Part shown: piece after piece, positions 53,436-62,612 of the stretch | Numbering within the stretch: position 1 is the first letter of the stretch | How the letters are laid out: every line of letters begins with the position of its first letter | Assembly (NCBI GenBank): GCA_040839025.1 | Contig: JBFPJN010000002.1 | Location: 124,001-188,000 of the forward strand | DNA from: Alphaproteobacteria bacterium LSUCC0719 | GTDB lineage: Bacteria > Pseudomonadota > Alphaproteobacteria > Puniceispirillales > Puniceispirillaceae | DNA length: 64,000 nucleotides | Direction: 5' to 3' | Translations under genes and position numbers: made by a program | Notes under the pieces: generated by a model | Seen by the model: the letters and a program-made list of their open reading frames with translations, nothing else | What the model was told of the DNA's origin: nothing | The model's database searches: none

Positions 53436-53574
53436 TCCGAGTATGCGGCGCGCCATCAAATCAAGTCAACTGAAAGCAAAGCGTCACCGCTTGTGCTGGC
53501 CGCAACCGACCCGGCCCGGACAGCGGGGTCACACCGCCTGTTGCAATCCCTGCAATCCCCGCTGAAACGCTGGC

Positions 53575-53603
53575 TTTACAGCCATAGGTGAAGCGTCTAT
53601 AAC
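53575..53603 (+). promoter_or_regulatory. sigma70-type promoter of the pyrophosphatase gene
   Basis: -35 TTTACA (53575-53580), exactly 17 nt, and -10 TATAAC (53598-53603); each hexamer differs from consensus at one position. The leader to the ATG would be about 75 nt. This is the best promoter match in the window and suits a strongly expressed gene. Confidence 0.7.
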
Positions 53604-53684
53604 CGCGTCGGTTTACGTCGCCTGTCGGGGGAGCATCCGGCGGCACGGCAGTCCCATTTCTACACTAATTAAAAGGAAGTCTTC

Positions 53685-55694
53685 ATGCTTACCTCAGCCG
53701 TTCTTCCGATCAGCCTGGGCATTCTGGGTCTGATTGCGGCCTTCATGGTCTATGCACGAATTCTGCAGACTCCCGCAGGCGAAGGTCGGGTCAGGGAAAT
53801 CTCTGACGAGATCCACCTTGGTGCGATGGTCTTCATGGCCAGCGAGTACAAGCGCCTCGCCGTTTTCTGCATCATCTGTATCGTGGCCCTTTATGCCAGC
53901 CTTGGCGCCGACACTGCCGTCGCCTTCCTGCTTGGCGCGCTCTGCTCGGGCACAGCCGGCTATATCGGCATGTATACCGCCACCAAGGCGAATGTCCGCA
54001 CCGCCGTTGCCGCCAACACCAAGGGCGCGGCGGAAGCTCTGAACGTCGCCTTCTTTGGCGGTTCGATCATGGGTCTGACAGTTGCCTCGATGGGTCTTTT
54101 CGGCATTGGCATCCTTTACCATTTCATGGGTGGCACCGCGCACGGCATCGAAGCCATTGAAGGTTTCGCCATGGGCGGATCATCGGTGGCGCTGTTCAGC
54201 CGCGTCGGTGGCGGCATCTTCACCAAGTCGGCTGACGTCGGTGCCGATCTGGTCGGCAAGGTCGAGGCAGGCATCCCCGAGGACGACCCCCGCAACCCGG
54301 CCGTGATTGCAGACAATGTCGGTGACAATGTCGGCGACGTTGCCGGCATGGGATCGGATATCTTCGAATCCTACTGCGGTTCGATGATTGCGTCTATGGC
54401 CCTTGCCGCATCGATGTCGATGGCCTCGCTCGAAAGCCTTGGCGGTAACCGCGAGATCCTTCAGTTCATGCCGCTGGTTCTGGCCTCGACCGGTCTTGTC
54501 TGCTCGCTTCTCGGCATCCTGTCTGTCCGCATGTTTGCCGACAGAAGCCCCGATGTGGCGCTTCGCTTTGGCACCATCGGTTCGGCGGTGATCTTCATCG
54601 CTGCAGCCTATTTCGTGATCACCAGCATGGGCGCCAGCAGCGGCGTCTGGGGTGCGGTTCTGGTTGGTGCCATTGGCGGCATCATCGTTGGCCTTGTCAC
54701 CGAGTACTACACCGGTGGCGCACCTGTCCGTAAGATCGCCAAGGATGGCGAGACCGGCCCAGCCACGATCATGATCAGCGGCCTTGCCGTTGGCATGCAG
54801 TCTGTGGCCATTCCGGTGCTGACCATTGCCGCGATCATCTTCTTCGCCAACATGTTCGCGGGCCTCTACGGCGTCGGTATGGCGGCTGTCGGTATGCTGG
54901 CAACTGTCGGCATCACCATGGCCATCGACGCTTATGGCCCGGTTGCCGACAATGCCGGTGGCATCGCCGAAATGGCCGAGATGGGCCCCGAGACGCGTGA
55001 AATCACCGACTCGCTTGACGAGGTTGGCAACTCCACCGCCGCCATCGGCAAGGGGTTTGCGATCAGCGCAGCGGCGCTTGCCGCCCTCGCCCTGATCAGC
55101 GCCTATATCGCAAAGGTCAGCAAGGGTGACCCGGACTTTGTTCTGGCGATCAACGACCCGATCGTTCTGGTCGGCATGTTCATCGGCGGCATCTTCCCGT
55201 TCATCGTCGCTTCGATGACGATGACAGCCGTTGGTGACGCCGCCTTCGACATGATTGTCGAGGTTCGCCGCCAGTTCAAGGAGATCCCAGGCCTTCTCGA
55301 AGGCAAGGCAAAGCCGGATACGGCACGGTGTGTCGATATCGCAACCCGCGCCGCGCTGCGCCGGATGATCCTGCCGGGTTCGCTGGCCGTGCTTGCACCT
55401 GTTGTCATTGGTTTCGGTCTTGGGCCGAAGGCACTTGGCGGCATGCTTGGCGGCGCGCTGATCTGCTGTGTGATGATGGCACTGATGATGGCGAATGCCG
55501 GCGGCGCATGGGACAACGCCAAGAAATTTGTCGAAAAGGGCAATCTTGGCGGCAAGGGTTCCGACGTCCACAAGGCGGCTGTTGTCGGCGATACCGTCGG
55601 TGATCCGCTGAAGGACACATCTGGCCCGTCGATGAACATCCTGATCAATGTGATGGCGATCGTCAGCCTGGTTATCGCACCGCTGCTGGTCTGA
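53685..55694 (+). CDS. hppA: membrane-bound ion-pumping pyrophosphatase, K+-dependent signature
   Basis: 669 residues with about 16 membrane helices. The substrate site [45 protein letters not shown] and the C-terminal [10 protein letters not shown]...[21 protein letters not shown] are diagnostic of membrane pyrophosphatases. The motif [10 protein letters not shown] (residues 448-457, Ala452 and Gly455) is the form known from K+-dependent enzymes; K+-independent ones have Lys and Thr there. The pump uses pyrophosphate to move H+ or Na+ across the inner membrane; which ion is not decided. AAGGAAG precedes the ATG. Confidence 0.95.
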   Translation: MLTSAVLPISLGILGLIAAFMVYARILQTPAGEGRVREISDEIHLGAMVFMASEYKRLAVFCIICIVALYASLGADTAVAFLLGALCSGTAGYIGMYTATKANVRTAVAANTKGAAEALNVAFFGGSIMGLTVASMGLFGIGILYHFMGGTAHGIEAIEGFAMGGSSVALFSRVGGGIFTKSADVGADLVGKVEAGIPEDDPRNPAVIADNVGDNVGDVAGMGSDIFESYCGSMIASMALAASMSMASLESLGGNREILQFMPLVLASTGLVCSLLGILSVRMFADRSPDVALRFGTIGSAVIFIAAAYFVITSMGASSGVWGAVLVGAIGGIIVGLVTEYYTGGAPVRKIAKDGETGPATIMISGLAVGMQSVAIPVLTIAAIIFFANMFAGLYGVGMAAVGMLATVGITMAIDAYGPVADNAGGIAEMAEMGPETREITDSLDEVGNSTAAIGKGFAISAAALAALALISAYIAKVSKGDPDFVLAINDPIVLVGMFIGGIFPFIVASMTMTAVGDAAFDMIVEVRRQFKEIPGLLEGKAKPDTARCVDIATRAALRRMILPGSLAVLAPVVIGFGLGPKALGGMLGGALICCVMMALMMANAGGAWDNAKKFVEKGNLGGKGSDVHKAAVVGDTVGDPLKDTSGPSMNILINVMAIVSLVIAPLLV

Positions 55695-55720
55695 CACCTG
55701 CCACATCGCAAAATTTCCGG

Positions 55721-55750
55721 AACGGCCCGCCTCTGGCGGGCCGTTTTTTT
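55721..55750 (+). terminator. rho-independent terminator
   Basis: A perfect 11-bp stem (55721-55731 with 55735-55745) around TCT is followed by seven T, 27 nt after the pyrophosphatase stop. Confidence 0.95.
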
Positions 55751-55810
55751 GTCTGTATGAGTCTGACAGCCCGGCGATAAGATGTGAGGTGAACAGACTG
55801 TCGGACCAAA

Positions 55811-56998
55811 ATGCCAGAACCCCTTCACCATCAAACAAGGCTTTGCATTGGCAACAGGCAGGCGCGCCGGCTATGGCTGGCGGCGCATCATCTTGCCACC
55901 CCGCCGACCGGGCGGAACGACCTGTTGCAGATCATCCATAGACTTGGATTCGTGCAGATTGATACGGTTCGCAATATCGTGCGCGCGCATGACCATATTC
56001 TGTGGAGCCGTGTCCGGCAGTATCGCGAAGGCATGGTCTGGACGCTGCTGGGCCAGCGCAAGCTGTTTGAGCATTTTACCCATGATGCCTCGCTGATCCC
56101 GATGGATGTCTATCCAATGTGGCAGCGCCAGTTCGAACGGCTTGGCAAACGAACGGCACATGCGGCCTGGTACAAATCCGGTCTGACGCAACGCGATATC
56201 CGCGCCATCCATGCCCGTATCGCCGCCGAAGGTCCGTTGTCGACACAGGCCTTTGAAAGCCGGCCCCGAACAGCCGAGATGTGGGCGCGCCCACCCCACA
56301 AGAAGGCGCTGGAGCAGATGTGGTATGCTGGCGAGCTGGCCACGTCCCACCGTGAAAATTTCATCAAATTCTATGATCTTGGAGAGCGCGTGTTTCCGGC
56401 CCTGGCCGACACCGGCGCGAGCGCCCGTGACCAGGCCAGATGGTTGTGCGATGCGGCCATCGAGCGGCTATGGATTGCGAATGCCACAGAGGTCAGACAT
56501 TTCTGGGATGCGGTCACGCCGCGCGACGTTGCCGACTGGGCCGGACAGACCCCTCTTGTTGCCGCCCGCATCGAGGCGGCGGACGGCCAGTGGCATGACT
56601 GTCTGGCCCATCCCGATATCGAGACACATCTTGCGAACCTACCGGTCAGCCCAACACGCATGCGGATCATCAACCCGTTCGACCCGGCGATCCGCGACAG
56701 GCGGCGGCTGCACCGTCTGTTCGGATTCACCTACAGGAACGAGATGTTCGTCCCCAAATCCGATCGCCGCTGGGGCTATTATGTCTATCCGCTTCTGGAG
56801 GCGGATCGCTTCGTCGGTCGAATCGAGCTGAAGGGTGATCGCCGTGACGGCATGATGCGGATCGTCGGGTTCTGGCCGGAACCCGGCGTCAGATGGTCCG
56901 CCGCCCGCCGGGCGCGGCTACAGGCCGAACTGCAGCGATTCGCCCGGCTTGGCGGGCTGTCGGTGGAGACGGATGCCGTGGAGATGGCGTTCAGATAA
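55811..56998 (+). CDS. YcaQ/AlkZ-like winged-helix DNA glycosylase
   Basis: 395 residues. [21 protein letters not shown] holds the Gln49-x-Asp51 motif of the HTH_42 family, in which E. coli YcaQ unhooks interstrand crosslinks and AlkZ acts on azinomycin damage. The tandem winged-helix and beta-barrel layout is suggested by [33 protein letters not shown] near residue 310. No strong ribosome site precedes the ATG. It stands alone between the pyrophosphatase terminator and the convergent soeC gene. Confidence 0.82.
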   Translation: MPEPLHHQTRLCIGNRQARRLWLAAHHLATPPTGRNDLLQIIHRLGFVQIDTVRNIVRAHDHILWSRVRQYREGMVWTLLGQRKLFEHFTHDASLIPMDVYPMWQRQFERLGKRTAHAAWYKSGLTQRDIRAIHARIAAEGPLSTQAFESRPRTAEMWARPPHKKALEQMWYAGELATSHRENFIKFYDLGERVFPALADTGASARDQARWLCDAAIERLWIANATEVRHFWDAVTPRDVADWAGQTPLVAARIEAADGQWHDCLAHPDIETHLANLPVSPTRMRIINPFDPAIRDRRRLHRLFGFTYRNEMFVPKSDRRWGYYVYPLLEADRFVGRIELKGDRRDGMMRIVGFWPEPGVRWSAARRARLQAELQRFARLGGLSVETDAVEMAFR

Positions 56999-57003
56999 CG
57001 CTC

Positions 57004-57918
57004 TCAGGCAGCCTCGCCATAATACAGCGTGACAACGTGCTTTGCCTCGGCAAAGAACAGCCAGCGTTCGACGAACATACCGGCGACATGCGCCAGCACC
57101 GCCACCGCCAGCGCCCCGGCCGAAGCCGGTGCCAGCAGCAGAACCAGTACCGGCAGACCACCACCAAGCGCCAGCGCAATCATGCGAAGCTTGTCGGCAT
57201 GCTTGCGGGCAACGACGAACCCCATTTCATGCTGGAGATAGTTTTCTTCGGTGTGGGGCGGCATCAATGGCCTTACCGCACCAAGCTGGCCAAGGCCGGT
57301 CGCGGATTCAATGCTGCCAGCATGCTGCGCCATACCGGCCAGACGCCACCAGGCAAGCTTCACACCCCATGCCGACAGCATCAGCACAATGGCGGCCTGC
57401 GCCAGCGCCGCGGTGATCGGCAGCCGCAGGATGGCAAGCAGGGCCAGCGTCGCCAGCAGCCCGCCGGCCGCGGCAAACATCAGATAGCAGACCGGCGTCA
57501 GCGGATGGTGCCAGCGCGCCACCGTCTTCAGCGAGGCATAGATCATCGAGGTTGCATACACAGTGACATAGAGCAGCACAAGCAGCACCAGATTGGCCCA
57601 GAAAGGCACCCGCAAACCGCCATAGGCAGCCAAAAACCAGGCCGCAAGTCCAACCATGACAATCACCGCCAGCACACCTTCCCGCGACAGCCAGCTTGAC
57701 CGCCACTGGCTGAGCGCGCGCCAGGCCCGTTCAGGATGACCAAGGTGGAAGGTCGAGCTGATCAGGCCAGCACCGATCAAGGTCAGCGTGGCGATGCCAA
57801 CCCCCATCACACTTGCCGGTGTCATCAACGGCAGCAATCCAAGAATGATCCAGCCGGCAAGGCCGAGACCAAGGCCGGACATGGTGGTGAAGAAGATAAT
57901 TGACCAGGCTGGCCGCAT
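57004..57918 (-). CDS. soeC: membrane anchor subunit of a DMSO-reductase-type complex, SoeC-like
   Basis: 304 residues from the ATG at 57918, with about eight membrane helices and the DmsC-type pattern (FHLGHPERAWRALSQWRSSWLSREG, HPLTPVCYLMFA). It anchors the catalytic and Fe-S subunits and would pass electrons to quinone. The frame extends to 57975 but would overlap soeB. It is the last gene of the leftward soeA-soeB-soeC run. Confidence 0.85.
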   Translation of the reverse strand: MRPAWSIIFFTTMSGLGLGLAGWIILGLLPLMTPASVMGVGIATLTLIGAGLISSTFHLGHPERAWRALSQWRSSWLSREGVLAVIVMVGLAAWFLAAYGGLRVPFWANLVLLVLLYVTVYATSMIYASLKTVARWHHPLTPVCYLMFAAAGGLLATLALLAILRLPITAALAQAAIVLMLSAWGVKLAWWRLAGMAQHAGSIESATGLGQLGAVRPLMPPHTEENYLQHEMGFVVARKHADKLRMIALALGGGLPVLVLLLAPASAGALAVAVLAHVAGMFVERWLFFAEAKHVVTLYYGEAA

Positions 57919-57946
57919 TGTCGTGTCCCCGTATCTGTTGCCGCTG

Positions 57947-58690
57947 TCAGCCGAGCCTGTCGAGCGCGGAATCAACCCATTTCCAGAAGCCTGTCGGCGT
58001 ATCGGCCTCGGCCATCGCGACCAGCGAGACAGGCGCCTCGTCAGCCGCCCGCCGCGGGCGTGGCGGCAGATATTTATTGACCGGCTTTGTGCCCTGTTCA
58101 GGCATCAGATCCATACCGCTGCGTGCCGCCACCATCTGGCTGACCTCGGAATTCGGGTCACCAAGATCGCCGAAATGCCGGGCATTTGTCGGACAGGTCC
58201 GAACGCAGGCCGGTACCTGGTCTTCCTGCGGAAGATTGTCATTATAGATCCGGTCGACACAGAGCGTGCATTTCTTCATCACACCCTCGGCCGGGTCAAG
58301 CTCGCGCGCGCCATAGGGGCATGACCATGCGCACAGCCCGCAGCCGATGCACCAGTCTTCATTCACCAGCACAATGCCGTCCTCGGCACGTTTGAACGAG
58401 GCACCTGTCGGGCAGACCGTAACGCAGGGTGCCTCTTCGCAATGCAGACAGGATTTCGGAAAATGCACTGTCCGCGAATTGGCCCCGTCACCGGCCTCAT
58501 AGGCATGCACCCGGTTCAGCCAGGCACCGGTTGGGGATTCGCCATAGGCATCGGAATCGGCCAGCGGCGCGCCATAGCCGGATGTGTTCCATTCCTTGCA
58601 ATTGACGACGCAGGCCTGACAGCCGACGCAGATATCAAGATCGATGACAAGACCCAGCTTGATGGCTGACGGTTCCGGCAGCATGGTCAT
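57947..58690 (-). CDS. soeB: Fe-S electron-transfer subunit, SoeB-like
   Basis: 247 residues from the ATG at 58690, which overlaps the soeA stop as ATGA (58687-58690). Four Cys clusters occur: CVGCQACVVNCKEWN, CLHCEEAPCVTVCPTG, CIGCGLCAWSCPYG and CTLCVDR with a later ACVRTCPT, enough for four 4Fe-4S centres as in DmsB/SoeB. No signal peptide is present, matching a complex on the cytoplasmic side. Confidence 0.88.
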   Translation of the reverse strand: MTMLPEPSAIKLGLVIDLDICVGCQACVVNCKEWNTSGYGAPLADSDAYGESPTGAWLNRVHAYEAGDGANSRTVHFPKSCLHCEEAPCVTVCPTGASFKRAEDGIVLVNEDWCIGCGLCAWSCPYGARELDPAEGVMKKCTLCVDRIYNDNLPQEDQVPACVRTCPTNARHFGDLGDPNSEVSQMVAARSGMDLMPEQGTKPVNKYLPPRPRRAADEAPVSLVAMAEADTPTGFWKWVDSALDRLG

Positions 58691-61578
58691 GACTTGTCTC
58701 CCCTGTTTGTCGTGTCGGCGCCCTGTGCGGTCCATTCAATGCCGTAGCGGAGCGTCGCTTCCGGTGCCCCCTGTCCGTTGACGCGCGGCAGGGTGTCGAA
58801 TTGCGGCCAGGATTCTGCCGGTTCGTCAGCCGCCGCCTTTTCGATCTGCACCCGCAGGTCGAACCAGGCAGCCTGACCGGTGATCGGATCGGAATTCGAC
58901 CAGCGCATACCATCGCCCTTTGGTGGCAGCAATTCATGGATCAGGTGGTTCAGCAGGAAGCCCTTCTTTGCCTCCGGCGCATCGGGATCCAGTTGCCAGG
59001 CCCCCTTGCGTTTGCCAATGGCGTTCCAGGTCCAGATCGTGTGGTCATTGACGCCCGCCATCACCGCCACCGGCACACGGATACGGCCATGATGCGACGT
59101 CACCCAGATCCAGTCTCCATCGACAAGATCGTGCGCGGCGGCAAGCCCCTGCGAAATGAACATCGGGTTATGGCCGTGAATCTGGCGAAGCCATGCGTTC
59201 TGCGAACCCCAGGAATGATACATCGCCATCGGCCGCTGGGTCAGCGCGTGAAGCGGGTAGGTCTGCTCGTCGATCGCGCTGCCCTCGAAGGGCGGGTACC
59301 AGCTTGGCAGTGGGGTAAAGCAGGTTCTGATCCGGTCACGAAGATGCTCCGGTGGCTGCTGATCGCCATGACCCTCCGCAGCAAGACGGAATTTCTGCAA
59401 CACCTCGACATAGATCTGGAAGGCATAGGGCTGGGGCGTGTCATAGAACCCCATCTCGACGGCAAATTTCTGATAGGCCGCGTTCGCCGGCTTGAAATAG
59501 CGCGCTTCTTCAGGGATCTCCGCCTGCCAGAACGCACCATTGGCTATATAGGCCTCGAGCTGTTCGCTGTTCGGCTCGCCCCGCCCCTCGGCACCGCCAT
59601 TGGCACCCCGGAATCCGGCAAGCGGGCCGATACCGGGCTTGCGCTCGTGATTGACGATATAATCGCCGTAATCCTTGTATTTCGCCGCGCCGTCGGCATC
59701 CACCATCCCCGGCAGACCAAGCCGCGCCCCAAGATCGAGAAGAACCGACTGGAAACAGCGCACATCGCGGTCCGGCTCGACAACAGGCCAGCGGATGGCA
59801 TCGGCAACCGCGTCAGCCTCGCAGATCGGGCGGTCGAGAAGCGAAATCGCGTCATGTCGCTCCAGATAGGTGGTGTCAGGCAGGATCAGATCGGCATAGG
59901 CCACCATTTCCGACGAATAGGCATCGGAATAGATCAGCTTGGGGATCCTGTATTCGCCTGTTTCAGGGTCGGTTTCGGTCAGCATCTCCATGACGCCGCG
60001 CGTATTCATCGACGAATTCCACGCCATGTTGGCCATATACATGAACAGCACGTCGACAGGATACGGATCACCGGCAACAGCGTTCGAGATGACCATATGC
60101 ATCATCCCATGCGCCGACATCGGCGCGTCCCAGCTATAGGCCTTGTCAATCCGCTGCGGCGACCCGTCATCACCGATGATCAGATCCTCCGGCCCCAGAA
60201 CATAACCCAGCGGCGCGCCGGCAAGCGGCGTTTCGGGCGCAACCTGATCGGGTCTGCCGGCAGGCTTTGGATGAACATGTGGCGGCTTTGGATAGGGTGG
60301 CTTGAAGCGGAAGCCGCCAGGCGCCTCGACCGAGCCGAGAAGAAGCTGCAGCATATGCAGCGCCCGACAGGTCTGGAAACCGTTCGAATGCGCCGAAATC
60401 CCGCGCATGGCATGCATGGATACCGGACGCCCGACCATGCGGTCATGCTTTTCGCCTTTCCAGTCGGTCCAGGGCTGTTCGATCACCACTTCCTTTTCAA
60501 AGGCGGCCTTTGCCAGATCGGACGCCAGCTGGCGGATCCTCTCGGCGCTGATACCAACCTTCGGTGCCACCGTTTCCGGCGCATAATCGTCAATCAGATA
60601 GGCTTCGGCCATCAGCGTGAAAGCCGGCACTGCGACACCGCCACCCTTCACCTTGACCTCACCCTGAAGCGCAAGCTTCACCGACGGGTCGCTGTGCGGC
60701 GCGGTCTTGCCGGTGACACGGTCAAGCACCAGCGGCGTGCCGTCATCATCCCGCAGGAACAGCCCATCATTCGCCTTGCCGGGATTGCGGATGACAAGCC
60801 ACGGGGCGTTGGTGTAGCGGCTGAGATAATCAATATCGATCTTGCCGGCACGCATCAGTTCACGCACCAGCGACAGGATCAACAGCCCGTCGGTTCCCGG
60901 TGTGACCCCGTACCAATCATCGGAAATCGCCGCATAGCCGGTTTGCACAGGGTTCACGGAAATCACCCGTGCGCCGCGTGTCTTCAGCTTGCCAAGTCCG
61001 ATCTTGATCGGATTTGAATCATGATCCTCGGCAACACCAAACAGGATGAAAAGCTCGGTCAAATCCCAGTCCGGCGATCCGAATTCCCAGAACGCACCGC
61101 CAAGCGTGTAGATTCCCCCGGCCGCCATATTGACCGAGCAGAACCCGCCATGCGCGGCAAAATTCGGGGTGCCGAACTGCTGGGCCCACCAGCCGGTCAG
61201 GGCCTGTGACTGGTCACGACCGGTAAAGAAGGCGAGTTTGCGCGGATCACTCTTGCGAATTGGCGCCAGCCAGTCGGTGGCTGTCTGCAGCGCCTCTTCC
61301 CAACTGATCTCTTCAAACTGGCCGGACCCGCGCGGCCCGACCCGCTTCATCGGGGCACGAAGGCGGGCAGGTGAATAATGCTGCATGATGCCAGCCGAAC
61401 CCTTGGCACACAGGACGCCCTGATTCACCGGATGGTCGCGGTTGCCCTCGATATACCGAATTTTGCCGTCGCGCAGATGCACATTGATGCCACAGCGGCA
61501 CGCGCACATGTAGCAGGTCGTCTGCTTGACCTCGTCGCTGACATGCGGAGCGGTATCGACCTTTGGCTGAACGGTCAT
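58687..61578 (-). CDS. soeA: molybdopterin oxidoreductase catalytic subunit, SoeA-type sulfite dehydrogenase
   Basis: 963 residues from the ATG at 61578, with AGGAGG upstream and an ATGA overlap with pta. The N-terminus has TTCYMCACRCGINV and, later, GVLCAKG for a 4Fe-4S cluster, then FTGRDQSQALTGWWAQQFG and GFCSVNMAAGGIYTLGG, where the Cys or Ser near CSVNM is a candidate molybdenum ligand. There is no twin-arginine signal, so it should be cytoplasmic, as known for SoeA and unlike DmsA or PhsA. With SoeB and SoeC it would oxidise sulfite to sulfate. A reductase of another sulfur compound is the alternative. Confidence 0.84.
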   Translation of the reverse strand: MTVQPKVDTAPHVSDEVKQTTCYMCACRCGINVHLRDGKIRYIEGNRDHPVNQGVLCAKGSAGIMQHYSPARLRAPMKRVGPRGSGQFEEISWEEALQTATDWLAPIRKSDPRKLAFFTGRDQSQALTGWWAQQFGTPNFAAHGGFCSVNMAAGGIYTLGGAFWEFGSPDWDLTELFILFGVAEDHDSNPIKIGLGKLKTRGARVISVNPVQTGYAAISDDWYGVTPGTDGLLILSLVRELMRAGKIDIDYLSRYTNAPWLVIRNPGKANDGLFLRDDDGTPLVLDRVTGKTAPHSDPSVKLALQGEVKVKGGGVAVPAFTLMAEAYLIDDYAPETVAPKVGISAERIRQLASDLAKAAFEKEVVIEQPWTDWKGEKHDRMVGRPVSMHAMRGISAHSNGFQTCRALHMLQLLLGSVEAPGGFRFKPPYPKPPHVHPKPAGRPDQVAPETPLAGAPLGYVLGPEDLIIGDDGSPQRIDKAYSWDAPMSAHGMMHMVISNAVAGDPYPVDVLFMYMANMAWNSSMNTRGVMEMLTETDPETGEYRIPKLIYSDAYSSEMVAYADLILPDTTYLERHDAISLLDRPICEADAVADAIRWPVVEPDRDVRCFQSVLLDLGARLGLPGMVDADGAAKYKDYGDYIVNHERKPGIGPLAGFRGANGGAEGRGEPNSEQLEAYIANGAFWQAEIPEEARYFKPANAAYQKFAVEMGFYDTPQPYAFQIYVEVLQKFRLAAEGHGDQQPPEHLRDRIRTCFTPLPSWYPPFEGSAIDEQTYPLHALTQRPMAMYHSWGSQNAWLRQIHGHNPMFISQGLAAAHDLVDGDWIWVTSHHGRIRVPVAVMAGVNDHTIWTWNAIGKRKGAWQLDPDAPEAKKGFLLNHLIHELLPPKGDGMRWSNSDPITGQAAWFDLRVQIEKAAADEPAESWPQFDTLPRVNGQGAPEATLRYGIEWTAQGADTTNRGDKS

Positions 61579-62546
61579 GTGTGATCCTCCTGTGCGGCGA
61601 TGGCCGCCAGTGCAAGTGATGCCAGTCGTGCTGCCGCCGGATCGGACCGGCTGGTCAGCATAATGGGAACAGTGCCACCAAGAACGACACCGGCGGCAAG
61701 ACCGCCGGCACAATAGGCAATAGCCTTGAATAACACATTGCCGGACACAATGTCAGGCACGATCAACCCGTCAGCATGCCCCGCGACAGAGCCGATCTCG
61801 CTGTCCGGCGAGATGCCCTTGATGGCAACCGATTCAGGCGACAGCGCTAAATCGAAGGACAGCGGGCCGGCGAAGGCAGCCTGGTCGTCGGACCCGGCGG
61901 CGGCGGCGGCGATCTCTGCCGCCTCGATACTGGACGGCATACCGGGAAGCTGGGATTCAGTGGCGGACAGAACGGCGATCCGCGGAATCTTCACCCCCAT
62001 CCGCCGAAGCAACGCCGCCATGGCCAGAGCGGCCTCGGTACGGGTGGCGACATCGGGCGCGATGTTCACCGCTGCGTCACTGATCAATAGCGGTCGTCCC
62101 CCCCCTGGTGGCAGCATGGCGAAGATGTGAACCAGTCGGCGGTCGGTACGGATGCCGGATGCGCGCCTGACGATGGTGCCCATAAAGACATCGGTGTGAA
62201 GCTGTCCCTTGATCAGCCCGTGGGCACGTCCAGCCCCCACCTCGGCAACAGCCGTGTCGATAGCGGCCTGTTCACCCGCGGCATCGATGATGCTGGCACC
62301 GGCAAGATCCCAGCCGATTGCCGCCGCGTCTTCTTCAATCTGGGCTGCCTCGCCAATCAGGATCGGCACAGCCAGCCCGGCAGCAAGCGCATCACGCGCG
62401 GTTTCAAGGATGGGCCTGCCAACCGCCCGCACAAACGCCACAGGGGGCGGCGGCGCGCCTGTTGCCAGCGCCAGAAATTCGGGTGGGCACACCGGATCGC
62501 AAGGCGTCAGAAACGGGCTTGCATCTGAAGATACATATGACGTCAT
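61575..62546 (-). CDS. pta: phosphate acetyltransferase (PTA/PTB family)
   Basis: 323 residues. GLIKGQLHTDVFMGTIVRRASGIRT and the C-terminal HADGLIVPDIVSGNVLFKAI and AGVVLGGTVPIMLTSRSD are typical PTA_PTB domain segments. It exchanges acetyl phosphate and CoA to give acetyl-CoA. In taurine and sulfoacetaldehyde degradation, Xsc makes acetyl phosphate and sulfite; Pta handles the first and SoeABC the second, which fits the gene order here. GGGAG precedes the ATG. A phosphate butyryltransferase is a less likely alternative. Confidence 0.85.
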   Translation of the reverse strand: MTSYVSSDASPFLTPCDPVCPPEFLALATGAPPPPVAFVRAVGRPILETARDALAAGLAVPILIGEAAQIEEDAAAIGWDLAGASIIDAAGEQAAIDTAVAEVGAGRAHGLIKGQLHTDVFMGTIVRRASGIRTDRRLVHIFAMLPPGGGRPLLISDAAVNIAPDVATRTEAALAMAALLRRMGVKIPRIAVLSATESQLPGMPSSIEAAEIAAAAAGSDDQAAFAGPLSFDLALSPESVAIKGISPDSEIGSVAGHADGLIVPDIVSGNVLFKAIAYCAGGLAAGVVLGGTVPIMLTSRSDPAAARLASLALAAIAAQEDHT

Positions 62547-62612
62547 TCAGGGCTCCCCCACCCGCTGCGATCGTGGCCTCGATTGCTGTCTATCACCCGA
62601 CCAGCAGAAAAA

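Larger units (their letters stand above)
53347..53684. other. 338-nt divergent spacer between potF-like and pyrophosphatase genes
   Basis: No gene is seen in it. It contains a 13-nt direct repeat (TTGGTGTTGGGCG, near 53360 and 53374), the inverted repeat at 53416-53435, a short TGCAATCCC direct repeat (near 53542 and 53551) and the pyrophosphatase promoter at 53575-53603. Confidence 0.7.

Noticed and set aside
53411-53440. GTTCAAATT flanked by complementary bases, like a tRNA T-arm
   Set aside because: The stem pairs only with an eight-base loop, and no acceptor, D or anticodon arms are found around it.
53694-55838. Long minus-strand open frame (552 codons) antisense to the pyrophosphatase gene
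   Set aside because: It is the mirror of a highly biased coding sequence, its translation is His/Asp/Arg-rich without domain pattern, and the plus-strand protein is unmistakable.
58801-61017. Plus-strand open frame of 738 codons within soeA
   Set aside because: It is a shadow of the soeA reading frame; the product is His/Arg/Ile-rich low-complexity with no recognisable motif.
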